DNA from: CAWBQO01 sp963790965
Lineage (GTDB): Bacteria; Bacteroidota; Rhodothermia; Rhodothermales; DASSAV01
Assembly (NCBI GenBank): GCA_963790965.1
Contig: CAWBQO010000002.1
Coordinates: forward strand, 248,001 to 312,000
Length of the DNA stretch: 64,000 nucleotides
Direction: 5' to 3'
The notes under the pieces: generated by a model
Database searches by the model: none
Seen by the model: only the letters and a program-made list of their open reading frames with translations
Told to the model about the DNA's origin: nothing
Translations under genes and position numbers: made by a program
Shown here: in pieces, positions 17,251 to 25,272 of the stretch
Layout of the letters: the number at the start of each line of letters is the position of its first letter
Position numbering within the stretch: position 1 is the first letter of the stretch

Positions 17251-17439
17251 GTAGATCCTTCACTGCGTTCGGGATGACGGGCGGGGGCGGTGGGAGGATG
17301 ACGGAGGAGTATGGAGGACGCCAAGAAACGAACGAGCACACGGTATGCAGAACATTCCCGCCGTGTCATGCTGAGCGAAGCGAAGCATCTCAGGCTACGG
17401 TAAGCACAGATCCTTCGCTGCATTCAGGTTGACGGGCGG
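17251..17439. repeat. REP-like palindromic units
   Basis: A unit at 17363-17394 contains gtcatgctgagcgaagcg and continues into aagcatctc. An imperfect inverted copy (agatccttcgctgcattc and on, 17408-17433) lies about 15 nt away, so the two can form a hairpin with roughly 25-nt arms. Another copy of the second type sits at 17251-17280. Motifs of this kind are scattered in many environmental genomes and resemble REP/BIME elements. Their mobility or role here is unknown. Confidence 0.65.
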
Positions 17440-18010
17440 GGGCGGCGGGAGGATGACGGGCGGGACGTTGTTGTTCTTGTCCGGGGCGACGGGCAGGCTG
17501 GGGGTGCGTGGTTGCCTCGTGGGGAGGTCCCTCCGCGCGGCGGCGAATGGTGTCGTCTCATGATGAAGGCCGGTAGCGCCGCCTTGGTCGGGATGACACC
17601 TGCGGAGGCTGGAGAAGGCGCGGTCGTGAGGAGCACCGGGAAGGCAGAACGGCGCTGCCGAGTCGTGACGGCGAAGCGAAGCATCTCAGGCTAAGGTAAG
17701 CACAGATCCTTCGCTGCATTCAGGTTGACGGGCGGGGGCGGCGGGAGGATGACAGCCGGGGGAGGGCGGAGGATGACGGGCGGGACGTTGTTGTTCTCTT
17801 CCTGAGCAACGGGCCGGGCTGGGGGTGCGTGGTTGCCCCGTGGGGAGGTCCCTCCGCGCGGCGGCGGATGAGGCGGTCTCATGATGAGGGCTGGTAGCGC
17901 CGCCTTGGTCGGGATGACAGCCGGGGAGGCTGGAGAAGGCGCGGTCGTGAGGAGCACCGGGAAGGCAGAACGGCGCTGCCGAGTCGTGACGGCGAAGCGA
18001 AGCATCTCGG
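17375..18010. repeat. Tandem duplication of a ~300-bp repeat unit
   Basis: Two long direct copies: 17375-17670 (about 296 bp) and 17671-17991 (about 321 bp). Each begins with gcgaagcgaagcatctc, and a third partial start lies at 17992-18010. Copy 2 carries an extra segment of about 24 bp near 17751-17774 that duplicates the aggatgac-type motif. Otherwise the copies differ by scattered substitutions. Each copy contains one REP-like arm plus GC-rich filler. Confidence 0.8.
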
Positions 18011-18104
18011 CCTTGCTTTCGTTCGCTGTTGATTAAATTCACACAACCTTTGATGCCTCGTCTGGATTCGCGTTATTTCAACAACCTCTTAATCCACTCG
18101 CCAC

Positions 18105-18803
18105 ATGACGATTGTAATTACCGGCGCAAGCCAGGGCATCGGACGGTCGCTGGCCCTCGCTTTCGCTGCTGAACCGCAGGCGCGCCTTGCGTTGCTCTCC
18201 CGCAACGTGGCAAAGCTCGACCGGGTCGCTGCAGACTGCCGCGCGCTCGGTGCCGAGGCGGATGTCTTTCCGTGCGACGTGACGGACGAAGAGGCGGTTC
18301 ACAAGACGGCCGCCGCCGTCCTTGCGCGTTGGGGCGCTCCGGGCGTGCTCGCCAACGTTGCGGGCGCGTTCGAGCCGGGAGGATTCCGAACGATGAAGCT
18401 CACCCGCTTTCGAGAACAGATCGAGACGAATCTTACGAGCGCCTTTCTCGTCACGCAGGCTTTTATCGAGCCGATGATCGAGAACGGCGGCGGGCACATC
18501 TTCTTCATGGGGTCCGTTGCTTCCATCCAGGGTTATCCCGGTGGCGCGGCCTACTGCGCCGCAAAGCACGGGCTGCTCGGCCTTGCGCGGGTCGTCCGGG
18601 CGGAAACGCTCGACAAGGGCGTGCGCGTCACATCCATCCTGCCCGGCGCGACGCTGACGCCGAGTTGGGGCCAGACGGACCTGCCGGCGGAGCGCTTCAT
18701 TCCACCGGAGAGCGTCGCGGAGGCTACCGTGGCGGCGTGGAAACTCAGCGAACGTGCGGTGGTGGAGGAAATCCTCATCCGGCCGCAGCTCGGCGACATT
18801 TAG
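18105..18803 (+). CDS. Short-chain dehydrogenase/reductase, sepiapterin-reductase-like
   Basis: A 232-residue classical SDR: TGASQGIG cofactor motif at residues 6-13, NVAGAFE in place of NNAG, active-site Ser in GSVAS, and YxxxK as YCAAK. The middle and end (GGGHIFFMGSVAS, PGATLTPSW, VVEEILIRPQLGDI) resemble, as I remember it, the sepiapterin reductase of Chlorobium tepidum, including the terminal VEE..RP..GDI. With PTPS-like and folE genes upstream on the same strand, a pterin reductase is plausible. Related SDRs of unknown substrate share this tail, so the substrate is inference. Its stop overlaps the convergent pncB stop. Confidence 0.85.
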   Translation: MTIVITGASQGIGRSLALAFAAEPQARLALLSRNVAKLDRVAADCRALGAEADVFPCDVTDEEAVHKTAAAVLARWGAPGVLANVAGAFEPGGFRTMKLTRFREQIETNLTSAFLVTQAFIEPMIENGGGHIFFMGSVASIQGYPGGAAYCAAKHGLLGLARVVRAETLDKGVRVTSILPGATLTPSWGQTDLPAERFIPPESVAEATVAAWKLSERAVVEEILIRPQLGDI

Positions 18804-20200
18804 TCCGGCTCCCGTGAAGCGCGTTCGAGATGGGCGCGCAGCGTCTCGGTCGCCTCCTGCAGCGCGTCGCTGACGGTGACCGGGTAGGGCGTGCGGGCGA
18901 GGTCCAGATCGAGGAGGTGCGGCGGCAGGGTTTCCATGGACCGGCGGGCGCGCTTGGCTGCATCGGCCATGGTCTCGCGACCGGCTGCTGTCCGCTTCCC
19001 GCCGCGCATTACGACCTCGAGCAGCGGTAGTCCCTCCCCCGGTTCATCGTCCATAGAAACCACATCTCCCACGATCTTGCCGTTCTCCACGGTCCGGAAC
19101 ACCTGTTTCCGGCAGGGCAGATTGGCCTTGTGTGCAGAAAGCTTCATCCGCCCGCGGGCGTCGTAGGACACCAGCTTGTAGACGGAATCGAGGTACGGCT
19201 GGTCCGCCATCGTGCCGACGCGGGTACCCACCCCGAAGGCATCGATGGGAGCGCCCTGCCGGACGAGGTCTCGGATGGCAAACTCATCGAGACTGCCGCT
19301 GGCGAAGATCTTCACGTTCTGCAAGCCGCCCTCGTCGAGCACGCCGCGCGCCTCGGCCGCAAGCGCCGCGAGGTCCCCCGAATCGAGGCGAATGCCACCC
19401 ACCTGAAATCCCTCGGGATCGCGCCGGTGCATCGCGACGATCTTGCGAACGGCTGCAAGCGTGTCGTACGTGTCGACGAGCAGCGTGGTACCGGGATAAA
19501 GCGAGTCGAAAGAGCGCAGCGCCAGTTCCTCGACCTCATGTACTTGCACGTAGCTGTGCGCCATTGTGCCCGAGACCGGAATGCCGAAAGCGAATCCCGC
19601 GAGAACGTCGGAAGTGCTGTCCATGCCTCCGATGAAGGCGGCGCGCGCGCCCTTCAGCGCGGCGTCAGCGCCGTGCATCCGGCGCATCCCGAACTCGGCC
19701 AGCGACCGCCCGCCCGCCACGTGAGCCACCCGTGCGACTTTAGAGGCAACCCCGGTCTGGAAGGTTATCTGGTTGAGCAAGAAACTCTCGACCAGCTGCG
19801 CTTCCATGATTGGCGCAGCAATCTGCATGATCGGTTCGTTCTCGAAGACGGCCGTTCCCTCCGGAATTGCACGGACTTCTCCGGTGAAGCGCAAACGCGC
19901 AAGCTCCTGCAGAAAGTCGTCCTGAAATAGCCCCAGCGTGCGCAGGTAGTCAATCGCCTCGGGCGCAAAGTGGAGCTTTTCAAGGTAGTCGAGCGCCGAT
20001 TCGAGGCCGCAAGCAATCAGGTAGTTCCGCTTGCCGAGCCGCCGAAAGAAGAGATCGAAGACGGCTTCTTCCGTATGGCCTTCCTTAAAGTAGGCCTGCG
20101 CCATTGTCAGCTGGTAGAGGTCCGTCAGCAGCGCCGCATTGTCGGCGTTCGTCCATACGGGATCCGTCCCGGCGGGGAATGTCCTTTCAGCAGCGCTCAT
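18800..20200 (-). CDS. pncB: Nicotinate phosphoribosyltransferase
   Basis: Forms nicotinate mononucleotide from nicotinate and PRPP with ATP hydrolysis, in the Preiss-Handler NAD salvage route. The 466-residue protein has the N-terminal LLTDLYQLTMAQAYF, the EFGMRRMHG block, the loop SGTMAHSY with its catalytic His, and the PRPP-binding GGIRLDSGDL and FGVGTRVGT segments. It has the longer (about 460-490) form of the family. Its ATG overlaps the pncA stop by four bases, so the two salvage enzymes are translationally coupled. At the other end it overlaps the SDR stop codon by 3 bp in convergent orientation. Confidence 0.95.
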   Translation of the reverse strand: MSAAERTFPAGTDPVWTNADNAALLTDLYQLTMAQAYFKEGHTEEAVFDLFFRRLGKRNYLIACGLESALDYLEKLHFAPEAIDYLRTLGLFQDDFLQELARLRFTGEVRAIPEGTAVFENEPIMQIAAPIMEAQLVESFLLNQITFQTGVASKVARVAHVAGGRSLAEFGMRRMHGADAALKGARAAFIGGMDSTSDVLAGFAFGIPVSGTMAHSYVQVHEVEELALRSFDSLYPGTTLLVDTYDTLAAVRKIVAMHRRDPEGFQVGGIRLDSGDLAALAAEARGVLDEGGLQNVKIFASGSLDEFAIRDLVRQGAPIDAFGVGTRVGTMADQPYLDSVYKLVSYDARGRMKLSAHKANLPCRKQVFRTVENGKIVGDVVSMDDEPGEGLPLLEVVMRGGKRTAAGRETMADAAKRARRSMETLPPHLLDLDLARTPYPVTVSDALQEATETLRAHLERASREPD

Positions 20201-20784
20201 GCCGAACCTCCGAAAGCGTGCTCATTCCCCTCTTCGAGCACGACACCCGCCTCCTCCATGGTGCGCCGGGCGTCTCGCGCCGATTCCTCCGAGATAGCGC
20301 GGGTGGCACCGAGCAGAACGTGCGTTTCGAACCCGGCGTGCACGGCGTCGAGCGCGGTGGCGCGAACGCAGTAGTCAAGCGCGAGGCCGCCGATCCATAC
20401 GCGGTGAACCCGCGCCTCCGCAAGCCTCTCGGCGAGATCCGTTCCCTCGAACGCCGAATAGGCATCCTTGTCCGCCGTGGCGGCCTTGCTCACGACGTGA
20501 ACACCGGCAATGTCAAGGTCCGCATGGAAGGCCGCGCCACCGGTGTCCTGCACGCAGTGCGGCGGCCAGGGACCGCCGCGTTCTTCAAAAGAAACATGCC
20601 CCTCCGGATGCCAGTCGCGGGAGGCAAAGACAGGCACGCCGGCCTCTCTCGCGGCGCTGATCCAGCCGTTGAGCACGTCCACAACGGCATCGCCTTCCGC
20701 GACGGGAAGCGCGCCGCCGGGCATGAAGTCGTTCTGGACGTCGACGAGCAGCAAAGCGTCGCCGGGCTTCAGGGTGTGGGTCAT
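20197..20784 (-). CDS. pncA: Nicotinamidase
   Basis: Hydrolyses nicotinamide to nicotinate, feeding PncB encoded just downstream. The 195-residue isochorismatase-fold protein has the catalytic triad D15 (DVQNDF), K100 and C139 (ALDYCVRA), and metal ligands D57, H59 and H63 in SRDWHPEGH. The start is the ATG of MTHTLKP; the frame extends upstream without protein-like sequence. The ATGA overlap with pncB makes a two-gene nicotinamide-to-NaMN module. About 110 bp separates it from the ABC ATPase gene upstream. Confidence 0.95.
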   Translation of the reverse strand: MTHTLKPGDALLLVDVQNDFMPGGALPVAEGDAVVDVLNGWISAAREAGVPVFASRDWHPEGHVSFEERGGPWPPHCVQDTGGAAFHADLDIAGVHVVSKAATADKDAYSAFEGTDLAERLAEARVHRVWIGGLALDYCVRATALDAVHAGFETHVLLGATRAISEESARDARRTMEEAGVVLEEGNEHAFGGSA

Positions 20785-20895
20785 ACCGGCCAAACAGGGA
20801 TAGAAGGATAGATGCTGTTGAAGAGTACGACGCGCAGCCGACCGGGCAAGTGCGCCCTCTGAAACCATTCTGCAACACTGGCCGGCGGCATTGCG

Positions 20896-21639
20896 CTACA
20901 CGGAAGCGGCGGCTCCGTCGACGGTATGGAGCTGCCCGTCGCGAAGGGCGACCACCCGGTCCGCCCGCCCGATCAGCTCACGGTCGTGCGTAACGACGAG
21001 CATCGTGCGCCCGGTCTGGTGTATGAGGCGGTCCAGCAGGAGCATGACCTGTTCGGCCGTCTTGAAGTCGAGATTGCCGGTAGGTTCGTCGGCGAGGACG
21101 AGCGACGGGTCGTGAGCGAGCGCCCGCGCGATGGCGACGCGCTGCTGCTCGCCACCGGAAAGCCTGTCCGGGTACGTTCCGGCACGGTCGCCAAGTCCCA
21201 CTTCGTCGAGGAAGAGCAGCGCGCGTTCCCGCTCGGACGGATCCGTCCGGCCATTCAGTTCCAGCGGCAGAAGGATGTTCTCCGCCACCGTGAGGGTATT
21301 GATGAGGTTGAGCGACTGGAAGATGAACCCGATGTGCTTGCGGCGAAAGAGCGTCCGCTTCCGCTCGGAGAGCCGCGTCAGGTTCTCTCCGGCAATCTCG
21401 ACCGTCCCGGACGAGGGCAGATCGATACCGCTGATGAGATTCAAGAGCGTGCTCTTGCCCGCGCCGCTGCGCCCGAGCAGCACGACGAACTCGCCCTTGC
21501 ATATCCTGAAGTCGATGCCGTCGAGAACGATGCGCGCCTGTCCCCCCTCTTCATACTGCCGGGATAGGCCGCGCAGCGCGACCAGTTCGCCGCTGCCGCA
21601 GGGAACGTCGCCTCCGGCGCGCGCTTCCTCAGAAGTCAT
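20896..21639 (-). CDS. ABC transporter ATP-binding protein (LolD/MacB-type)
   Basis: About 247 residues with Walker A GRSGAGKS, the Q-loop region IFQSLNLINTLTV, signature LSGGEQQRV, Walker B LVLADEPTGNLD and H-loop VVTHDREL. The ADEPTGNLD and NLINTLTVAENI features place it in the LolD/FtsE/MacB ATPase group, which works with FtsX-like permeases. No permease gene adjoins. The upstream partner on the same strand is a secreted protein, whose stop overlaps this start (ATGA at 21636-21639), and downstream is pncA. The permease must be encoded elsewhere, or the protein pairs with a shared one. Confidence 0.9.
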   Translation of the reverse strand: MTSEEARAGGDVPCGSGELVALRGLSRQYEEGGQARIVLDGIDFRICKGEFVVLLGRSGAGKSTLLNLISGIDLPSSGTVEIAGENLTRLSERKRTLFRRKHIGFIFQSLNLINTLTVAENILLPLELNGRTDPSERERALLFLDEVGLGDRAGTYPDRLSGGEQQRVAIARALAHDPSLVLADEPTGNLDFKTAEQVMLLLDRLIHQTGRTMLVVTHDRELIGRADRVVALRDGQLHTVDGAAASV

Positions 21640-22424
21640 AAGCGCGCCGTAATCCACATGGAATCCTGGCCGAAGTTCGCCTGATCCGAGTCCGACGCAA
21701 CGACTTCAAGGCGAAGCGGTCCGGTCGCGTCGCCGGGAACCTCGAGGTCGGCGGCGTAGCGACTTGCCGTGCCGTCGTAGCGCATGGGCGCTTCTGCCGC
21801 GAGCCGCTTCCCGCTCCATACCCGAGCGACGATTTCGATCGCGTCCGCATCCCACAACCCGCCCGGCTGCGTCGGGCATCCGCACGCCATCGTGACCATA
21901 GCCCGGATCGGGATAGTAGAACCGGCACCGAAGTGCCCCTCGGGCGGCATGATGTCCACGATGAAGCCGTGAAGCGTAAGTACCACGCCCTCCCCGACCA
22001 CATCCTTGCCGGGAACTACGAGCATGGTGGCCGACGCTTTCTGCACGGCTTGCGGAAACTTGAGCGGTCCTTCGGCGATGATTTCGACCTGCGTGGGGCG
22101 GTCCAGTTTCAGTATGGCCTCATACCCCGCAGCGCCTGTCGTGCCGTAGACCGTTCCGTGGCGCTCGCGAGGCGTTTTCATGATAGCATCCGTATCGCCG
22201 GTGCCGCCCGCCTGCAGGCCCGAGGCGAGCGTATCGCCGGTCGATGCGTCGACAATCGTGATGCGCGCTCCGCCGACGCCGTCACCGATGATCTTAGCGT
22301 CCTGCGAGACCGCGCGGACGATGATGCGCGTGGGCACGGCCTGAGCGGACACGAGCTGTGCCGAGAAGAGGAGGACCAGGATCGCTGCCGCCGATGCGAC
22401 CAGCCGTGCAATTCGACGTATCAT
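21636..22424 (-). CDS. Secreted protein of unknown function coupled to ABC ATPase
   Basis: A 262-residue protein with a clear signal peptide (MIRRIARLVASAAAILVLLF, then AQLVSAQA as likely cleavage region). The mature part appears all-beta. An Ig/CNA-B-like first half has GARITIVDASTGDTLASG, and a second domain contains ACGCPTQPGG, a CxC pair that might bind metal. No family recognised. The ATGA overlap with the ABC ATPase gene indicates a functional link, perhaps as the periplasmic component. I chose the ATG at 22424 because it gives the standard signal peptide. Confidence 0.7.
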   Translation of the reverse strand: MIRRIARLVASAAAILVLLFSAQLVSAQAVPTRIIVRAVSQDAKIIGDGVGGARITIVDASTGDTLASGLQAGGTGDTDAIMKTPRERHGTVYGTTGAAGYEAILKLDRPTQVEIIAEGPLKFPQAVQKASATMLVVPGKDVVGEGVVLTLHGFIVDIMPPEGHFGAGSTIPIRAMVTMACGCPTQPGGLWDADAIEIVARVWSGKRLAAEAPMRYDGTASRYAADLEVPGDATGPLRLEVVASDSDQANFGQDSMWITARL

Positions 22425-22587
22425 AGAAGCCGGGGAGTAGGGACAGTGGAACAGGATCGGGAAAGAGGTACTTTCCCAACGTTCGCCCCCTCCAATGGTT
22501 CGCAATATGCAGCCTGCGGGCCCGGAGCGGAAACACAATGCGTGCTAAAGGATTCCGCACTCTTCCGCTGACGCCTTTTCTTAGAAC

Positions 22588-23097
22588 ATGAAACCCGCTT
22601 TATACATCGAGCCTGCGCACTTCGCGGACCTTTTTGCTTACGAAGAATGGTCCACCAAGCGCATCCTCTCCGCCGTCCAGGCGCTCTCCCCCTCCCAGCA
22701 ACTGCCGGCCCTCCGGCTCCTGTCGCACCTGCTTCGCTCGCAGTCCGTCTGGCTCGGCCGCGCTGAGGAAACGAACGACGAGGCCCTTTCGACCTGGTCC
22801 ACCGACGACGCTCCGGCCTGCGCCGCTCGCATCGAAGGGAACGCGCGGAACTGGTCCGCCTTTCTCAACACGCTGGCTCCGGGCGACTTCAACTCGGAGG
22901 TGACCTATACCAACACGAAAGGCGAACGCTATACGTCGACGCTGCGGGAGATCGTAACCCACGTGATTAACCACAGCACGCATCACCGCGCGCAGATAGC
23001 GCTGCTACTCCGGCAGGCCGGCGAAACGCCCCCGGCGACGGATTACATCGTCTATGCCCGGGAATCGGAGCGTGCCGCAGGAAAGGCATCGCAGTAG
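22588..23097 (+). CDS. DinB-family protein (bacillithiol-transferase-like fold)
   Basis: A 169-residue four-helix-bundle DinB protein. The metal-binding His triad is visible as H47 (LLSHLL), H129 and H133 in HVINHSTHHRAQI. Members include BstA/YfiT-type thiol S-transferases that use bacillithiol, and many uncharacterised proteins. A ypdA homologue about 15 kb upstream makes a bacillithiol link conceivable, but the assignment to a particular thiol is inference. It is divergent from the secreted-protein gene, with a 163-bp spacer, and converges on the membrane protein gene. Confidence 0.87.
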   Translation: MKPALYIEPAHFADLFAYEEWSTKRILSAVQALSPSQQLPALRLLSHLLRSQSVWLGRAEETNDEALSTWSTDDAPACAARIEGNARNWSAFLNTLAPGDFNSEVTYTNTKGERYTSTLREIVTHVINHSTHHRAQIALLLRQAGETPPATDYIVYARESERAAGKASQ

Positions 23098-23126
23098 AGC
23101 GCTCGCGGCCCGGCGGCTCTTCGCGT

Positions 23127-23618
23127 TCAGTCGTCGTCCCGGTCGCGTGCGCGCGGCGACACGTCGCCGGCGGCGGCCGTTGCAGAGCGGATTTCCGGGT
23201 GGCTGATCTGACCGCCAAGGTTGGCCGCGTAGGCCAGAAGGCCGCTTACGACGAGTGCAACCAGGAGAACGACTACGGGAAGCGCCGTCGGCATGGGCTT
23301 GCTGCGGTAGAGAACCAGTCCGGCGAGCGCGAGAACGCCGAGGATGCCTGATCCGATAAGCGCAAGTTCGGCCGCCTCTTCGTGCTCGTGAATCATCGGC
23401 TCGGAGACGTGGGCGTAATCTTCAACGATCTCTTCGGCCGGTTCACCTGTCAGGTACGTGGCACCGGCGAAGACCGCAACGACAAGGAAAGACCACATTG
23501 CAGCGGCGCGCGCGACTCCGCTCTTGCGAAAGATCCCGTACGCGAGTATGATCGTGCCGAAGAAGATGGCCAGCACGGGAATGTGGTTGAGCAGGAGGTG
23601 TATGTGCGCTGCAGTCAT
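23127..23618 (-). CDS. Four-helix membrane protein with conserved histidines (DUF2231-like)
   Basis: A 163-residue membrane protein with four hydrophobic segments at about 8-28, 38-58, 83-103 and 110-131. Histidines lie at helix ends (AHIHLLLNHIPV, HEHEEAAEL, GGQISHPEI) and a GEPAEE motif follows helix 2. This pattern resembles DUF2231-type membrane proteins that may bind haem; that comparison is from memory. The acidic C-terminal tail (RARDRDDD) is probably cytoplasmic. It converges with the DinB gene and lies 125 bp downstream of the ZIP transporter gene. Function is unknown. Confidence 0.65.
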   Translation of the reverse strand: MTAAHIHLLLNHIPVLAIFFGTIILAYGIFRKSGVARAAAMWSFLVVAVFAGATYLTGEPAEEIVEDYAHVSEPMIHEHEEAAELALIGSGILGVLALAGLVLYRSKPMPTALPVVVLLVALVVSGLLAYAANLGGQISHPEIRSATAAAGDVSPRARDRDDD

Positions 23619-23743
23619 GGCGTCGCGGGGCGGAGGGTACGTTGAAGTTAATGTTCCCGCCCAAGATAGGACACCACCCGGAACCGTCGCTACCGGCCAG
23701 CCCGTATTCTCACCTGCCCTTCATGTTTTGCGCGACCGGCGTG

Positions 23744-24565
23744 TTAGCCGAGTGCCACGTCCAGCACCATCATGACGACGAAGCCCCCGAGCGTACCGAT
23801 CGTGGCAAGGTCCTCGTGATGATTCTGCTGCGACTCGGGGATGAGTTCTTCCACTACCACGAAGATCATCGCACCGGCGGCAAACGATAGCGCATACGGG
23901 AGGATCGGGTTGATGTACAGGACCGCAGCCGCGCCGACGACGGCGGCGATTGGCTCTACGATGGCAGAGAGCTGGCCATACCAGACGCTCTTCCACTTCG
24001 ACATGCCGTTTGCGCGCAGCGGCATCGACACGGCGAGGCCCTCCGGAAAGTTCTGAATGCCAATGCCGACGGCCAGCGCCACCGCGCCGCCGAAGGTCGC
24101 CACCGACGCCAGGTCGCCGCCGAGGCCGACGGCTCCAAACGCCACGCCTACCGCCAGACCTTCGGGGATGTTGTGGAGCGTAATCGCCATCACGAGCAGG
24201 GTCGCCCCGCCCCATTGCGTCTTGACACCCTCAGCCTGATCCGGCTTGAGGCCGAGATGAAGGTGCGGCAGGTACTCGTCGAGCAGGCGCATAGTCAAGC
24301 CACCAAGCAGAAAGCCGATCATGGCCGGCAGCCAGGCGGGACCACCCTGCGCCTCCGCCATCTCCATGGCCGGAATCAGCAGGGACCAGACGCTCGCGGC
24401 GATCATCACCCCGGCGGCGAAACCGAGCATGGTGTCGAGCAAACGGCGGGAGACCGTGTTCGTGAACACCACGATCAGCGCCCCGACGGCCGTTATGCCC
24501 CAGGTGAAAAGGCCGGCAATGAGCGCCTGCATGATCGGGCCAAGTCCTTCTATCCAGTCAGTCAA
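23744..24565 (-). CDS. ZIP family metal transporter
   Basis: A membrane transporter for divalent metal (Zn, possibly Fe or Mn), about 273 residues with eight predicted helices. The two metal-site helices contain ITLHNIPEGLAVG and IGIQNFPEGLAVS, and the last part has VVVEELIPES. The loop with YLPHLHLGL is His-containing. I chose a TTG start at 24565, preceded by a GAGG-like sequence, because it gives the usual N-terminus TDWIEGLGPIMQALIAGLFT. An ATG ten residues later is possible, and an upstream ATG at 24712 would add an Arg/Cys-rich extension that looks non-coding. Confidence 0.88.
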   Translation of the reverse strand: MTDWIEGLGPIMQALIAGLFTWGITAVGALIVVFTNTVSRRLLDTMLGFAAGVMIAASVWSLLIPAMEMAEAQGGPAWLPAMIGFLLGGLTMRLLDEYLPHLHLGLKPDQAEGVKTQWGGATLLVMAITLHNIPEGLAVGVAFGAVGLGGDLASVATFGGAVALAVGIGIQNFPEGLAVSMPLRANGMSKWKSVWYGQLSAIVEPIAAVVGAAAVLYINPILPYALSFAAGAMIFVVVEELIPESQQNHHEDLATIGTLGGFVVMMVLDVALG

Positions 24566-24738
24566 TGGTGCCTCGTGAGGTGTGATCGAGGAGTCGTATC
24601 GGGGCGGAAGGTAGGCGCTCCGCGCCGTAAAGCGTCTGTGGCTGGTGTGACAACATTGCCAAAGCACCGGGCGAACACGCGCTTGCCTGCGTCGTTCACG
24701 CGCGGGAATCACGGACTTCGAACGAAAGAGAAGCAGGC

Positions 24739-25254
24739 ATGGAAGACAAGGATCAGCCCACTGAATCCCGTCACTATCTGCAGGACCTTCAGGAGCGGGC
24801 GATGGAGCATACCCGGCAGTCGCTCGAACATATGGCGCGCCACGGCATCCGGCCGGAGGGGCGCTTCGGACTCTTCCTTCCGCCCAACTCGCGCGAACAA
24901 GAGATCCACCGCCTACGCTACGACCATCAGGCGCGGCAGGTCGTCGTATACGAAACCGAGACGGGCGAATTCTCGGCGCTGTGCCCGTTTTCGGGTCTGC
25001 CGGACTTCGGCACGCTGCGAATCGAATACGTTCCGGGCACGTGGATCCTGGAGTTGAAGAGCCTGAAGTACTATCTCCTCTCCTGGCGCAACATCGGAGC
25101 CGCGCAGGAGGACATTACCGCCACCGTCTACGAGGACGTTCGCCGCTTCCTTGAAGACCCGGAATATCTGGTCGTAACGACGCTTTACAATGTCCGTGGT
25201 GGCATTCGCACGACGTGTGCCGTAGATAGCCGGCTGCAGAAAGCGTCGGAATAG
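24739..25254 (+). CDS. queF: NADPH-dependent preQ0 reductase (7-cyano-7-deazaguanine reductase)
   Basis: Reduces preQ0 to preQ1 in queuosine biosynthesis. The 171-residue single-domain (type I) QueF has the nucleophile C82 in ALCPFSGLPDFG and catalytic D89 seven residues on, as in B. subtilis QueF. The signature E105-LKSLK110 is next, followed by RNIGAAQEDIT. An N-terminal extension of about 50 residues is present. Neighbours are unrelated: divergent ZIP transporter, convergent ABC permease. No preQ1 riboswitch is evident upstream. queC and queE are not in the window. Confidence 0.93.
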   Translation: MEDKDQPTESRHYLQDLQERAMEHTRQSLEHMARHGIRPEGRFGLFLPPNSREQEIHRLRYDHQARQVVVYETETGEFSALCPFSGLPDFGTLRIEYVPGTWILELKSLKYYLLSWRNIGAAQEDITATVYEDVRRFLEDPEYLVVTTLYNVRGGIRTTCAVDSRLQKASE

Positions 25255-25272
25255 GCAGGGCGCGAAGCGCGC

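Larger units (their letters stand above)
17169..18104. other. Non-coding repeat-rich interval
   Basis: 936 bp between folE and the SDR gene with no convincing gene. It holds REP-like palindromic units and a two-copy tandem repeat, annotated separately. Frames across it translate to low-complexity Pro/Arg/Gly peptides and to repeat-derived phrases such as CHAERSEAS and HPERSEGS, which I take as products of the repeat, not protein. Confidence 0.75.

Noticed and set aside
17196..18042. Several 60-118 codon frames in the repeat block, for example 17512-17694 (+) and 17424-17684 (-)
   Set aside because: They are translations of the REP-like and tandem repeats, nearly identical between the two copies, with Pro/Arg low complexity and phrases such as ASLSMT and HPERSEGS.
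24566..24738. Possible preQ1 riboswitch upstream of queF
   Set aside because: I could not find the conserved hairpin plus A-rich tail in the 170-bp spacer.
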